NCBI RefSeq assembly: GCF_001668675.1
Contig: NZ_LZKQ01000226.1
Coordinates: 1 to 36,194, forward strand
DNA length: 36,194 bases
Source: Mycobacterium asiaticum
GTDB lineage: Bacteria; Actinomycetota; Actinomycetes; Mycobacteriales; Mycobacteriaceae
Direction: 5' to 3'
Of this stretch, positions 9,881 to 19,100 are shown piece after piece. The notes beneath the pieces were generated by a model that saw nothing but the letters and a program-made list of their open reading frames with translations, made no database searches and was not told where the DNA came from. Positions within the stretch are counted from its first letter, which is position 1, and every line of letters begins with the position of its first letter. Made by a program: the position numbers and the translations under genes.

Positions 9881-10726
9881 ATGTCTGAGAACGTCTATGG
9901 TTCGAGCGCTGCCGCAATTTCGTCGTCGCCACGCCCCAAGATCCGCACCTCTCACCTGCAGAAATGGAAGGCCGAAGGCCACAAGTGGGGCATGCTCACG
10001 GCCTACGACTATTCGACCGCCAGGGTGTTCGACGAGGCGGGGATTCCGGTCCTGCTGATCGGCGACTCCGCCGCCAACGTCGTGTACGGCTACGACACCA
10101 CCGTGCCGATCTCGATCGACGAGCTGATCCCGCTGGTCCGCGGGGTGGTGCGGGGTGCGCCGCACGCCCTGGTCGTCGCCGACCTGCCGTTCGGCAGCTA
10201 CGAGGCGGGCCCTTCGGCCGCGTTGGCCTCGGCCACCCGGTTCATGAAGGAAGGCGGCGCGCACGCGGTCAAGCTCGAAGGCGGTGAACGGGTCGCCGAG
10301 CAGATCGCCTGCCTGAGCGCGGCCGGCATTCCGGTGATGGCCCACATCGGCTTCACGCCGCAAAGCGTCAACACCCTGGGCGGGTTCAAGGTGCAGGGCC
10401 GCGGGGATGCCGCCGAACAGACCATCGCCGACGCGATCGCGGTCGCCGAAGCGGGCGCGTTCGCCGTGGTCATGGAGATGGTGCCGGCCGACCTGGCCAC
10501 CCAGATCACCGGCAAGCTCACCATCCCGACGGTGGGCATCGGCGCCGGCCCCAACTGCGACGGCCAGGTGCTGGTCTGGCAGGACATGGCCGGGATGAGC
10601 GGCGGCAAGACCGCCCGCTTCGTCAAGAGGTTCGCCGATGTGGGTGGCGAATTACGCCGGGCCGCAATGCAATATGCCGAAGAGGTGGCCACTGGAGCGT
10701 TCCCGGCCGAGGAGCACTGCTTCTAG
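9881..10726 (+). CDS. panB: Ketopantoate hydroxymethyltransferase PanB
   Basis: A 281-residue enzyme, the same length as I recall for M. tuberculosis PanB. It transfers a hydroxymethyl group from methylene-tetrahydrofolate to 2-oxoisovalerate, the first step of pantothenate and coenzyme A synthesis. Likely metal ligands are Asp62 (IGDSAANV), Asp101 (ADLPFGSY) and Glu133 (KLEGGERV), with a conserved VMEMVP segment downstream. Two ATGs are adjacent. I chose the second, at 9881 (MSENVYG), because AGGGA lies 5 bases before it. The frame extends 45 codons upstream of this without family similarity. The CYTH-CHAD gene follows on the same strand, 75 bases downstream. Confidence 0.97.
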   Translation: MSENVYGSSAAAISSSPRPKIRTSHLQKWKAEGHKWGMLTAYDYSTARVFDEAGIPVLLIGDSAANVVYGYDTTVPISIDELIPLVRGVVRGAPHALVVADLPFGSYEAGPSAALASATRFMKEGGAHAVKLEGGERVAEQIACLSAAGIPVMAHIGFTPQSVNTLGGFKVQGRGDAAEQTIADAIAVAEAGAFAVVMEMVPADLATQITGKLTIPTVGIGAGPNCDGQVLVWQDMAGMSGGKTARFVKRFADVGGELRRAAMQYAEEVATGAFPAEEHCF

Positions 10727-10770
10727 CTCTCCGCCCGCGCCGAACGGGTAATTGCGATATGGCACTCTAT

Positions 10771-10789
10771 GGGAGCCTCACCTGCTCCC
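10771..10789 (+). promoter_or_regulatory. Leader hairpin before the CYTH-CHAD gene
   Basis: GGGAGC and GCTCCC pair perfectly around a 7-base loop. The Shine-Dalgarno GGAGA begins only 3 bases after the stem, so the hairpin could affect translation. It could also be a weak stop for readthrough from panB, although no T-run follows it. Confidence 0.35.
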
Positions 10790-10801
10790 ACGGAGAACAG
10801 A

Positions 10802-12337
10802 ATGCCTGCTAAAGCGCCTTCAAAAGGACCCAAGACGGCGCGTCATCTCGAAGTCGAGCGCAAGTTCGACGTGGTCGAGTCGACTGTGTCACCGTCCTTC
10901 GAGGGCATCGCGGCGGTCGCGCGCGTCGACAAACCCCCCGCCCAGGAACTTGACGCGGTCTACTTCGACACGCCCAACCAGGATTTGGCCCGCAACCGGA
11001 TCACCCTGCGGCGGCGCACCGGGGGGGCGGACGCCGGCTGGCATTTGAAGTTGCCGGCCGGACCCGACTCCCGCACCGAGATCCACGCCGCGATCGACGC
11101 GTCGGCCGATGCCGACACCGTTCCGGAGGAGCTGCTGGACGTGGTGCTGGCGATCGTGCGCGACCGCCCGGTCGCGCCGGTGGCGCGCATCACCACCCGG
11201 CGCGAGATCCAGGTCCTCTACAACGCCGACGACGTGGCGCTGGCGGAGTTCTGTAACGACCACGTCACCGCATGGTCTGCCCGGGAGGCCGAGGACTCGG
11301 AGGGGTCGGGCCCCGTCGAGCAGCAGTGGCGGGAGTGGGAACTCGAGGTCCGCGAACCGGACGGTGACGTCAGCGAAGCGGCCAGCCATGAGCTGCTCAA
11401 CCGCCTCAGCAACCGGCTGCTGGACGCCGGTGCCGCCCCGGCCGGGCACGGCTCGAAGTTGGTCCGAGCCCTGGGGTCCGCGGCCCCGACGCCCGCTTCG
11501 CCGCCGGCGGATCCCATCCATCGGGCGGTGGCACAACACGTCGAGGAAATGCTGGTGTGGGACCGCGCCGTGCGCGCCGACGCCGAGGATTCCGTGCACC
11601 AGCTGCGGGTCACCACCCGCAAACTGCGCAGCCTGCTCAAGGATTCGCAGGAGTCGTTCGGATTGGCCGACGGCGCATGGGTTCTCGACGAGCTTCGGGA
11701 ACTGGCCGGGGTGCTGGGCGTGGCGCGCGACGCAGAGGTGCTGGCCGAGCGGTACGAACGGGCGCTGACCCGGCTGGACCCCCGGCTGGTCCGGGGGCCG
11801 GTGTCCGAACGCCTGGTCAACGGCGCCAAACGGCGCTATCAGGTGGGTCTGCGGCGCTCGTTGACCGCCATGCGCTCCAAGCGGTACTTCCGGCTGCTCG
11901 ACGCGCTGGAATCGTTGGTGACCGAACCAACGGTGCTCGCGTTCGGTCAGCAAGCACAACCGGTGACCATCGATGCCGCGTACCGCAAGGTGCGCAAGGC
12001 GGCGAAAGCGGCCCGGGACACCCCCGACGATGACGAGGCGCTGCACCGAATCCGCAAGCGCGCCAAGCGACTCCGCTACACCGCGGCGGCGACCGGTGAC
12101 GACCGCGTCGCCCAGGAGGCCAAGGCCATCCAGGTTCTGCTCGGCGATCACCAGGACAGCGTGGTCAGCCGCGAACATCTGCTCGCGCAGGCGCAATCGG
12201 CTCACCTGGCGGGTGAAGACACGTTCACCTACGGTCTGCTCTACCAGTACGAGAGCCAGATCGCCGAAAGCAGCAGCGAGCAACTGGATTCCGCGCTGCG
12301 CAAGCTGGACAAGGCGGTCCGCCGCAGCCGGCGCTGA
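10802..12337 (+). CDS. CYTH-CHAD domain protein (Rv2226 type)
   Basis: A 511-residue two-domain protein. The N-terminal CYTH domain shows the ExExK signature as HLEVERKF (Glu17, Glu19, Lys21) and further acidic/basic strands such as ITLRRRTGG; CYTH enzymes bind triphosphates and a divalent metal. The C-terminal CHAD domain, from about residue 250, is a helical bundle with conserved histidines in HQLRVTTRKLRSLL and HRIRKRAKRLRYTA. CHAD domains bind polyphosphate, so a role in polyphosphate or triphosphate metabolism is likely but not shown. I chose the ATG at 10802 (MPAKAPSKG) because GGAGA lies 5 bases upstream and it matches my memory of Rv2226. The stop is followed by the palindromic repeat and rnpB in the opposite direction. 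Confidence 0.93.
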   Translation: MPAKAPSKGPKTARHLEVERKFDVVESTVSPSFEGIAAVARVDKPPAQELDAVYFDTPNQDLARNRITLRRRTGGADAGWHLKLPAGPDSRTEIHAAIDASADADTVPEELLDVVLAIVRDRPVAPVARITTRREIQVLYNADDVALAEFCNDHVTAWSAREAEDSEGSGPVEQQWREWELEVREPDGDVSEAASHELLNRLSNRLLDAGAAPAGHGSKLVRALGSAAPTPASPPADPIHRAVAQHVEEMLVWDRAVRADAEDSVHQLRVTTRKLRSLLKDSQESFGLADGAWVLDELRELAGVLGVARDAEVLAERYERALTRLDPRLVRGPVSERLVNGAKRRYQVGLRRSLTAMRSKRYFRLLDALESLVTEPTVLAFGQQAQPVTIDAAYRKVRKAAKAARDTPDDDEALHRIRKRAKRLRYTAAATGDDRVAQEAKAIQVLLGDHQDSVVSREHLLAQAQSAHLAGEDTFTYGLLYQYESQIAESSSEQLDSALRKLDKAVRRSRR

Positions 12338-12360
12338 GCGCGCCGGTCCTCGCCCGCCTG

Positions 12361-12427
12361 GCCGCCGAGCGTGCAATCCACGACGCAAATTCGGCGTGTC
12401 GTGTCGTGCGATGCACACTCGGCGACG
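12361..12427. repeat. 67-base palindromic intergenic repeat, copy A
   Basis: This 67-base element begins GCCGCCGAGCGTGC and ends CACTCGGCGACG. Its outer arms pair over about 12 positions with one mismatch, and an inner CACGAC/GTCGTG stem stacks inside. A second copy of equal length lies at 21365-21431 with 55 of 67 bases identical. It sits between the converging CYTH-CHAD gene and rnpB, where a bidirectional terminator or processing site would make sense. There is no T-run. Confidence 0.75.
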
Positions 12428-12452
12428 AAAGACGAGACGACGCCCGCAAGGG

Positions 12453-12871
<419 letters not shown>

Positions 12872-12877
12872 ACGAAC

Positions 12878-12883
12878 ACGGTA
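12878..12883 (-). promoter_or_regulatory. Candidate rnpB -10 element
   Basis: TACCGT on the minus strand fits TANNNT and ends 7 bases before the first base of the P1 helix, as expected for a transcript start at the RNA 5' end. No clear -35 hexamer was found upstream. Confidence 0.45.
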
Positions 12884-12925
12884 CCCGCTCAGCGGCGGCA
12901 CCGGCCAGTGCGGTCTTTGCTCGGG

Positions 12926-14056
12926 TCACAGATACCCGGTCTGATTGACCAGGCGCACCGATGACGCCCCGTCGGGATAGAACTCGGCGATGCTCAGCGA
13001 CGCCAGGTCCAGATGCAGCCGGTACAGGATGCCCGAACCGGCGTCCAGCGCCATGCGCAGCAGCAACTTGATCGGCGTGACGTGGGAGACCACTAGCACG
13101 TTCTTACCCTCGTGGGCGGCGATGATCCGGTCCCGGCCGCGACGCACGCGCCGCAGCACGTCGTCGAAACTCTCCCCGCCCGGCGGCAGAGTGCCCGTGT
13201 CGTACAGCCAGCGGCGGTGCAGATCCGGGTCGCGCGCGGCGGCCTCGGCGAACGTCAGCCCTTCCCACGCGCCGAAATCCGTCTCGATCAGGTCATCGTC
13301 GACGGTCACCTCCAGGCCCAACGCCCTGGCCGCCGTCGTCGCGGTGTCGTAGGCCCGCTGCAGTGGGGAGGAAATCACCGCGGCGATCCCCCGGCGCTGC
13401 GTCAAATACCTTGCCGCCAAACCGGCCTGGCGCCACCCCACCTCGTTCAGCGGCGGATTGCCGCGCCCGGAGTACCGGCGTTGCACCGACAATTCGGTCT
13501 GCCCGTGCCGCAACAGCAACAGCCGGGTGGGGGTGCCGCGCGCGCCCGTCCAGCCCGGGCCGGTGGTGGTTTCGGCCGGACGCTCGGCGACCGCGGCCCG
13601 GGCCGCTTCGGTGACCGGCACGGCAACCTTGTCCACCCGGCGATCCGCCTGGGCCTCGGCGGCGTCCATCGCGTCGTTGGCCAGTCGATCGGCGTACGCG
13701 TTCTGGGCGCGCGGAATCCAGGAATAGGTGATCCGGCGGAACCGCGACGCGAGCGCCTGGGCCTGTCTGTGCAGTTCCACCAAGTCGGGGTGCTTGACTT
13801 TCCACCGCCCGGCCATCTGCTCGATCACCAGCTTGGAGTCCATCAGGACCGAAACCTCGGTGGCGCCCAGGTTCAGGGCATCGTCCAATCCGGCTATCAG
13901 ACCGCGATATTCGGCGACGTTGTTGGTGGCCCGGCCGATCGCCTGCTTGGATTCGGCCAGCACGGTCCGGCGGTCCTGGGTCCACACCACCGCGCCATAT
14001 CCGGCGGGTCCGGGATTACCCCGTGATCCGCCGTCGGCTTCGATCACCACTTTCAT
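12926..14056 (-). CDS. RNase HI / histidine phosphatase fusion protein (Rv2228c type)
   Basis: A 376-residue bifunctional protein. Residues 1-135 are type I RNase H, which cuts RNA in RNA-DNA hybrids. Acidic residues Asp8 (EADGGSRGNPG), Glu49 (NNVAEYRGL) and Asp73 (LMDSKLV) are in place, with a later Asp near 123-128. From about residue 178 there is a histidine phosphatase of the CobC/phosphoglycerate-mutase superfamily, with LLRHGQTE at 181-188 and VVSHVTPIK near the C-terminus. This domain resembles alpha-ribazole phosphatase of B12 synthesis. The start ATG overlaps the stop of the zinc-ribbon gene by 4 bases (ATGA), so translation is probably coupled. Position and architecture agree with M. 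tuberculosis Rv2228c. Confidence 0.94.
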   Translation of the reverse strand: MKVVIEADGGSRGNPGPAGYGAVVWTQDRRTVLAESKQAIGRATNNVAEYRGLIAGLDDALNLGATEVSVLMDSKLVIEQMAGRWKVKHPDLVELHRQAQALASRFRRITYSWIPRAQNAYADRLANDAMDAAEAQADRRVDKVAVPVTEAARAAVAERPAETTTGPGWTGARGTPTRLLLLRHGQTELSVQRRYSGRGNPPLNEVGWRQAGLAARYLTQRRGIAAVISSPLQRAYDTATTAARALGLEVTVDDDLIETDFGAWEGLTFAEAAARDPDLHRRWLYDTGTLPPGGESFDDVLRRVRRGRDRIIAAHEGKNVLVVSHVTPIKLLLRMALDAGSGILYRLHLDLASLSIAEFYPDGASSVRLVNQTGYL

Positions 14057-14790
14057 TGATCAGAGCCCTTGATGCGCAACAGGATTGCGCCGCACTCCGG
14101 GCAGCGTTGCACCTCGTCCTCGGCGGCCGCCTGGATCCGGGCCAACTCGCCGCGACCGATCTCGATACGGCATGCGCCGCACCGGTGTCCCAGCAGCGGC
14201 CCGGCGCCCGGGCCTCCCCCGGCGCGCAGCCGCTCGTACAGCGCCTTGAGGTCGGGGTTCAGTTCCGCGGCCAGTGTCTCGCGTTTGGCGGCGTGTTCCG
14301 TCCGCGCTTCTTCGACCTCGGCGAGCGCCTCGTTGAGGGCCTTTCGCGCGCTGGCGAGGTCGTCCTCCAGGCCGGCGATGGTCCCGGATTCCGCGGCTTC
14401 GGTGGCCTGCAGTTCCTCGCGACGTTCCATAACTTCCAGCAGGGAATCTTCCAGGCTGGTCTGGCGGCGCTGCAGGGTTTCCAGCTCGTGCTGCAGGTCG
14501 GCCAGTTGCTTGGCGTCGGTCGCCCCGGAGTTGAGCAGCGCGCGGTCCCGGTCCTCTCGCTTGCGCACCGCGTCGATCTCGGATTCGAAGCGGGCCACCT
14601 GGGCGTCGAGATCCTCCACTGCGATCCGCACGGCACCCAGCCGGTCACTGGCGGCGTTGTATTCGCCCTGCACCCGCTCAAGGGCTTCCCGTTGGGGCAG
14701 ATGAGTGGTCCGATGGGCAAGGCGGGACAGCTCAGCGTCCAGTTTCGCCAGTTCCAGTAGCGAACGCTGCTGTGCCACTTCGGCCTTCAT
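14053..14790 (-). CDS. Coiled-coil protein with C4 zinc ribbon (Rv2229c type)
   Basis: A 245-residue protein. Residues of about 20-180 are rich in Glu, Arg, Leu and Ala with heptad character and should form a long antiparallel coiled coil. The C-terminus is a zinc ribbon with two CxxC pairs, Cys204/Cys207 (CGAC) and Cys230/Cys233 (CPEC). Proteins of this kind are often found next to NIF3/DUF34 genes, as here. They are thought to bind nucleic acid or act as chaperones, but no defined reaction is known to me. It lies 18 bases after the NIF3 stop and overlaps the RNase HI gene by 4 bases. Confidence 0.92.
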   Translation of the reverse strand: MKAEVAQQRSLLELAKLDAELSRLAHRTTHLPQREALERVQGEYNAASDRLGAVRIAVEDLDAQVARFESEIDAVRKREDRDRALLNSGATDAKQLADLQHELETLQRRQTSLEDSLLEVMERREELQATEAAESGTIAGLEDDLASARKALNEALAEVEEARTEHAAKRETLAAELNPDLKALYERLRAGGGPGAGPLLGHRCGACRIEIGRGELARIQAAAEDEVQRCPECGAILLRIKGSDQ

Positions 14791-14808
14791 GATCTCCTAG
14801 GTCTCTAC

Positions 14809-15939
14809 TCAGGTCTGGTTCCCGGCGCACAGGTTCCACGGGTCGGTGCGGATGTCAGACACCCGCACCGCCAGCTTGGGCCCGAACGCCGAGCGCAGCA
14901 CGTCCGCCGCTTGCCCGCACCACGGGAATTCACTCGCCCAGTGCGCCACGTCGATCAACGCCACTTCCGACGCCCGGGAATGCTCGTCGGCCGGATGGTG
15001 CCGCAGGTCGGCCGTGACATAAGCCTGCACACCGGCCCGAGCTACCGCACTCAACAACGAGTCGCCGGCTCCCCCGCAGACCGCAACCCGCGACACCGGC
15101 ACGTCGGGATCACCGGCTGCGCGCACCCCCCACGACGTGGACGGCAACGCGGCACCGACGCGGGATACGAAGTCGGCGAACCGTTCGGGTCGCGCCAGCG
15201 TGCCGATGCGGCCCAGCCCCGTGTCGGCGGGCGGTGGAGCCATGGCGAAGGTGTCGAAGGCCGGCTCCTCGTAGGGGTGCGCCGCGCGCATCGCCGCCAG
15301 CACCGCACCGCGCGCACGGGCCGGGGCCACCACCTCCACCCGGTCCTCGGTGACGTGTTCGACCGTCCCGACGCTGCCGATCGCCGGAGCTGCCCCGTCG
15401 TGCGGCAGGAACTGTCCGATGCCGGTGACGCTCCAGCTGCAGTGCGAGTAATCGCCGATCTGCCCGGCGCCCGCTGCGAACACCGCCTCGCGCACCTTGT
15501 CGGCGTGCTCCTGCGGCACGTAGATGACCCACTTGTCCAGATCGGCCACCGACGGCGACGGCTCGAGCACCGCCTCGACGGTCAGGCCGAGCGCGTCGGC
15601 CAGCGCGTCGGACACCCCCGGTGCGGCCGAGTCGGCATTGGTGTGGGCGGTGAACAGGGCACGGCCGGAACGGATCAGGCGGTGAATCAGCGCACCCTTG
15701 GGTGTGCTGGCCGCGACCGTGTCGACCCCGCGCAACAGCAGCGGATGGTGAGCGAGCAACAGGGCCCCGTCTGGGACCTCGTCGACGACGGCGGGCGTCG
15801 CGTCGATGGCGATGGTCACCGATTCGACGTCCTCGGCGGGGTCGCCGCAGACCAGGCCCACCGAGTCCCAGGACTCGGCGAGTCGCGGCGGGTACGCCTC
15901 GTCCAGCACCTCGATGATGTCGGCCAGCCGTACGCTCAC
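14809..15939 (-). CDS. NIF3/DUF34 family metal-binding protein
   Basis: A 376-residue member of the NIF3 (DUF34) family, often labelled GTP cyclohydrolase 1 type 2; the cellular role is still uncertain. The N-terminal signature is [18 protein letters not shown]. Likely di-metal ligands are the His pair in [11 protein letters not shown] (residues 64-65), a later His and Asp in AHTNADSA, and the C-terminal DVAHWASE. A central insertion with PYEEPAFD corresponds to the CutA-like PII fold of longer NIF3 proteins. I chose the GTG at 15937-15939 because it overlaps the cobC stop as GTGA and gives the N-terminus [16 protein letters not shown]. The open frame runs 21 codons further into cobC but that part lacks family similarity. 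Confidence 0.92.
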   Translation of the reverse strand: MSVRLADIIEVLDEAYPPRLAESWDSVGLVCGDPAEDVESVTIAIDATPAVVDEVPDGALLLAHHPLLLRGVDTVAASTPKGALIHRLIRSGRALFTAHTNADSAAPGVSDALADALGLTVEAVLEPSPSVADLDKWVIYVPQEHADKVREAVFAAGAGQIGDYSHCSWSVTGIGQFLPHDGAAPAIGSVGTVEHVTEDRVEVVAPARARGAVLAAMRAAHPYEEPAFDTFAMAPPPADTGLGRIGTLARPERFADFVSRVGAALPSTSWGVRAAGDPDVPVSRVAVCGGAGDSLLSAVARAGVQAYVTADLRHHPADEHSRASEVALIDVAHWASEFPWCGQAADVLRSAFGPKLAVRVSDIRTDPWNLCAGNQT

Positions 15940-17000
15940 CGGCGGCTCCCACTGCGCAGGCCGGCCAGCGTCTCGGCGATCGATTCGACCAGTCGTGACC
16001 ACTCCGGCCGCACCGCCACCCGCAAGTACGTCGCGTCCAGGCCGACAAAGGTGTCACACCGCCGCACCGCAATACCGCTGCCGGCCAACCGATTCCGGAT
16101 CAATTCGGCGTCGGGGCTACGGAACAAGACGAACGGTGCCCGCCCGGCGACCACGTCGACACCCACCGATGCCAGCCCGGCGACCATGGCCGCGCGGGTG
16201 GCGGCCAGCCGCGCGGCGTCGGCGGCGGCTTCGGCGACGGCTCGCGGGCTGCAGCAGGCCGCGATCGCGGTCAGCTGCAACGTCCCCACCGCCCAATGCG
16301 CGCGCTGAGCGGTCAACCGCGTCAGCACCTCGAGTGACCCGAGTGCATAACCCACCCGCAGCCCGGCCAGTGCCCACGTCTTGGTCAGGCTGCGCAGCAC
16401 CAGCACGTCGGGCAGGGCGTCCCCGGCAAGGGATTCCGGTTCGCCGGGCACCGCGTCGGCGAACGCCTCGTCGACCACCACGATCCGTCCCGGCCGGCGC
16501 AGGGCCAGCAGTTGCTCGCGGCTGTGCAGGACCGACGTCGGGTTGGTCGGATTTCCCACCACGACGAGGTCCGCGTCCTCGGGGACCCGCGCGGCATCCA
16601 GGATGAACGGCGGCGGCAGGACCACGTGGTGCACCGGGATTCCGGCCGCCGTCAGCGCCGCCTCCGGCTCGGTGAACGACGGCGCGATGAGCGCCGCACG
16701 GCGCGGGCGCAGGTTGGGCAACAACGCGAAGCCCTCGGCCGCACCGGCAAGCGGCAGGACCTCGGCGGCCGCACGGCCATGGCGGGCGGCGGCTGCGTCC
16801 TGGGCGGCGCGCACCTCGGCGCTGCCCGGGTAGTGGGCCAAATCGGTCAGGCGTGCGCCCAGCTGCGCTATCAACCAGGACGGCGGCTGGACGTGACGGA
16901 CGTTAACCGCGAAATCGAGCATCCCGGGCAGCACGTCTTGATCACCGTGATAGCGGGCCCGCGACATGCGGGCCGACGCGCTCTGATCCAGACCAGCCAC
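15936..17000 (-). CDS. cobC: CobC, PLP-dependent aminotransferase-fold protein of cobalamin synthesis
   Basis: About 354 residues of the class I/II aminotransferase fold, histidinol-phosphate aminotransferase subgroup. The PLP lysine is near residue 207 in [17 protein letters not shown], and VDEAFAD carries the PLP-pyridine Asp. By family, CobC/CobD-type enzymes decarboxylate threonine phosphate to make the aminopropanol arm of B12. The next B12 gene, cobD, is 2 kb away. The start is uncertain: tandem GTGs lie at 17001-17003 and 16998-17000, and an ATG at 16967. I favour the second GTG because TAGTGT ends 7 bases before it, giving a leaderless transcript. The frame stays open much further upstream across ptkA, which is not coding here. 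Its stop overlaps the NIF3 start. Confidence 0.9.
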   Translation of the reverse strand: MAGLDQSASARMSRARYHGDQDVLPGMLDFAVNVRHVQPPSWLIAQLGARLTDLAHYPGSAEVRAAQDAAAARHGRAAAEVLPLAGAAEGFALLPNLRPRRAALIAPSFTEPEAALTAAGIPVHHVVLPPPFILDAARVPEDADLVVVGNPTNPTSVLHSREQLLALRRPGRIVVVDEAFADAVPGEPESLAGDALPDVLVLRSLTKTWALAGLRVGYALGSLEVLTRLTAQRAHWAVGTLQLTAIAACCSPRAVAEAAADAARLAATRAAMVAGLASVGVDVVAGRAPFVLFRSPDAELIRNRLAGSGIAVRRCDTFVGLDATYLRVAVRPEWSRLVESIAETLAGLRSGSRR

Positions 17001-17007
17001 CACTGAA

Positions 17008-17013
17008 ACACTA
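17008..17013 (-). promoter_or_regulatory. Candidate -10 element for leaderless cobC
   Basis: TAGTGT on the minus strand, 7 bases before the second of two tandem GTG codons. It is identical to the element before glnA2. No Shine-Dalgarno is present, which fits a leaderless transcript. Confidence 0.4.
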
Positions 17014-17075
17014 GTGCGCCAGTACGCGAAGTAGGCATCCGGCGCACCACGGCGCACTCGCGCGCCGCCATCAAC

Positions 17076-17081
17076 CACAAT
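17076..17081 (+). promoter_or_regulatory. Candidate -10 element for leaderless ptkA
   Basis: CACAAT is followed by 6 bases and then the GTG start of ptkA. It lies in the 87-base divergent region shared with cobC. The sequence departs from TANNNT at the first position, so support is weak. Confidence 0.3.
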
Positions 17082-17087
17082 GGGAGC

Positions 17088-17765
17088 GTGACAGGTTCGA
17101 TCACCGACGAGGCACCGCAGCTGGTGATTTTCGATCTCGACGGCACCCTCACCGATTCGGCCGTCGGCATCGTGGCCAGTTTTCGGCATGCGCTCACCCA
17201 CATCGGTGCGGCCATCCCGGACGGGGATCTGGCCGCTCGGATCGTCGGCCCGCCGATGGATGAGACCTTCCGGGAGATGCAGCTCGACGGGCGCGCCGAC
17301 GAAGCATTCGCGGCTTTCCGCGCCGAGTACGGCAGCCGCGGCTGGGCGATGAACAGCCTGTTCGACGGCATCGAACCGCTGCTGGCCGACCTGGAGGCCA
17401 ACGGCGTCCGGCTGGCCGTGGCGACCTCGAAGCTGGAGCCCACGGCACACCGCATCCTGGCGCATTTCGGGCTGGACCACCATTTCGAGGTGATCGCCGG
17501 CGCCAGCCCGGACGGCTCGCGCAAATCCAAGGCCGACGTGCTGGCGCACGCGCTGGAACAGCTGCGACCGTTGCCCGAGCGAATTCTCATGGTTGGTGAC
17601 CGCAGCCACGACGTGCACGGCGCGGCGGCGCACGGCATCGACACCGTGGTGGTCGGCTGGGGTTACGGGCGCACCGACTTCGCGGACCCGGACGCGCCCG
17701 CCGGTCCCACTCTGGTCACGCACGCCGCGACCATCGAGGAGCTTCGGAAGGTGCTGGGTGTCTGA
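17088..17765 (+). CDS. ptkA: HAD-superfamily protein PtkA (protein tyrosine kinase of PtpA)
   Basis: A 225-residue HAD-fold protein. Motif I is FDLDGTLTDS with Asp16 and Asp18, and motif IV is MVGDRSHDVHGAAAHGI near residues 165-180. In M. tuberculosis the orthologue Rv2232 autophosphorylates and phosphorylates the phosphatase PtpA, encoded directly downstream as here. The fold is that of phosphoglycolate phosphatases, so phosphatase activity is the alternative. The GTG start gives a protein about 65 residues shorter than the 291-residue M. tuberculosis form; the long flexible N-terminal tail is absent. No upstream in-frame start with coding character was seen. It overlaps ptpA by 8 bases. 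Confidence 0.88.
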   Translation: MTGSITDEAPQLVIFDLDGTLTDSAVGIVASFRHALTHIGAAIPDGDLAARIVGPPMDETFREMQLDGRADEAFAAFRAEYGSRGWAMNSLFDGIEPLLADLEANGVRLAVATSKLEPTAHRILAHFGLDHHFEVIAGASPDGSRKSKADVLAHALEQLRPLPERILMVGDRSHDVHGAAAHGIDTVVVGWGYGRTDFADPDAPAGPTLVTHAATIEELRKVLGV

Positions 17766-18252
17766 GTCGAAGCTGCACGTGACGTTCGTCTGCACCGGCA
17801 ACATCTGCCGTTCGCCGATGGCCGAGAAGATGTTCGCTCACCAGATACAAGAGCGCGGCCTGGGCGACGTGGTGCGGGTGACCAGCGCCGGCACCGGCAA
17901 CTGGCACGTCGGCGAGGGCGCCGACCTGCGGGCCAAGCGGGTGCTGCGCGACCACGGCTACCCCACCGACCACCGTGCCGCTCAGGTCGAGGACGACCAT
18001 CTGGCGGCGGACCTGGTGATCGCGCTGGGCCGCAATCACGCGCAGCTGCTGCGCCAGCTCGGGGTGGACGACGACCGGCTGCGGATGTTGCGGTCCTTCG
18101 ACCCGCGGTCGGGTGCGTATGCCCTGGACGTCGAGGATCCGTACTACGGCGACCAGAACGACTTCAAAGAGGTCTTCGACGTCATCGAAGCCGCCCTGCC
18201 CGGCCTGCACGCGTGGGTGGACGAACGACTCGCCCAGAACGGATCGGGTTGA
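17758..18252 (+). CDS. ptpA: Low-molecular-weight protein tyrosine phosphatase PtpA
   Basis: A 164-residue LMW phosphatase, full family length. The P-loop is VCTGNICRSP with nucleophile Cys12 and Arg18. The general-acid loop is DPYYGDQ with Asp127 and Tyr129/Tyr130, the tyrosines phosphorylated by PtkA in M. tuberculosis. In pathogenic species PtpA is secreted into macrophages and blocks phagosome acidification; nothing in the sequence shows secretion here. The GTG start lies inside the end of ptkA, and the stop shares one base with the SURF1 ATG (TGATG). The three genes therefore form a coupled operon. Confidence 0.95.
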   Translation: MSESKLHVTFVCTGNICRSPMAEKMFAHQIQERGLGDVVRVTSAGTGNWHVGEGADLRAKRVLRDHGYPTDHRAAQVEDDHLAADLVIALGRNHAQLLRQLGVDDDRLRMLRSFDPRSGAYALDVEDPYYGDQNDFKEVFDVIEAALPGLHAWVDERLAQNGSG

Positions 18253-19100
18253 TGCCCTCGCGGAATCGCGGTCTGAGGTTCCTGCTGCGGCCGAGCTGGC
18301 TGGCGCTGGCCCTGGTGTGCATCGCGTTCACCTACCTGTGCTTCACCGTGCTGGCGCCATGGCAGCTGGGCAAGAACACCAAGACGTCCCGGGAGAACCA
18401 GCAGCTCGCCGATTCGCTCAACGCCGCCCCGGTGCCGTTGAACACCCTTATCCCCAACCAGGATTCGCCTACCAACGGGCAGCAGTGGCGCAAGGTGACC
18501 GCCACGGGCCACTACCTGCCCGGCATCCGCGTGCTGGCCCGGCTGCGGGTGGTCGAGGGCGACCAGGCGTTCGAGGTGCTCGCCCCGTTCGCCGTCGACG
18601 GCGGTCCTACCGTGCTGGTGGATCGCGGGTACGTGCGGCCCGAGCAGGGATCGCACATCCCGCCGATCCCGCCGCCGCCGGAGAACACGGTGACGATCAC
18701 CGCCCGCCTGCGCGATTCCGAGCCGACCGTGCAGGGCAAGGATCCGTTCACCAGAGATGGCTACCAGCAAGTCTTTTCGATCAGCACCGAACAGGTGTCT
18801 TCGCTGACGGGCGTGCCGCTGGCCGGGTCGTACCTGCAGTTGGTCGACGACCAGCCCGGCGGGCTCGGCGTGATCGGGGTGCCGCGCCTGGACGCCGGTC
18901 CGTTCCTCTCCTACGGCATTCAGTGGATCCTGTTCGGCGTTCTCGCGCCGGTCGCGTTGGGGTACTTCGTCTACTCCGAGGTGCGGGCCCGTCGCCGGGA
19001 GAAGGAACTATCCGCGGCTGGGAAGGCGGAAGCGTCGGCGCCCGTTCAGCCGATGACCGTGGAGGAGAAGCTCGCCGATCGCTACGGGCGCCGCCGGTAG
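18252..19100 (+). CDS. SURF1-family cytochrome c oxidase assembly protein (Rv2235 type)
   Basis: A 282-residue membrane protein. It has one transmembrane helix near residues 15-32 (LALALVCIAFTYLCFTVLA) and one near the C-terminus (WILFGVLAPVALGYFVY), with an extracytoplasmic domain between. The APWQLGKN segment after the first helix matches the SURF1 family (usually PWQLGR), as does the VLVDRGYV strand. SURF1 proteins help insert haem a into cytochrome aa3 oxidase. The start ATG at 18252 overlaps the ptpA stop by one base. A longer in-frame ATG at 18213 lies inside ptpA and was not used. The 3' end overlaps the convergent cobD gene by 19 bases. Confidence 0.92.
   Translation: MPSRNRGLRFLLRPSWLALALVCIAFTYLCFTVLAPWQLGKNTKTSRENQQLADSLNAAPVPLNTLIPNQDSPTNGQQWRKVTATGHYLPGIRVLARLRVVEGDQAFEVLAPFAVDGGPTVLVDRGYVRPEQGSHIPPIPPPPENTVTITARLRDSEPTVQGKDPFTRDGYQQVFSISTEQVSSLTGVPLAGSYLQLVDDQPGGLGVIGVPRLDAGPFLSYGIQWILFGVLAPVALGYFVYSEVRARRREKELSAAGKAEASAPVQPMTVEEKLADRYGRRR

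Noticed and set aside
10759..10780. TGGCAC elements near 8285, 9798 and 10760 resembling sigma-54 -24 boxes
   Set aside because: The required TTGC -12 box is absent at the right spacing, and mycobacteria are not known to have sigma-54.
15936..17804. A 622-codon minus-strand frame that would give a much longer CobC
   Set aside because: The N-terminal ~265 residues lie opposite ptkA and the start of ptpA, and have no aminotransferase similarity. CobC similarity begins near ARYHGDQDV.
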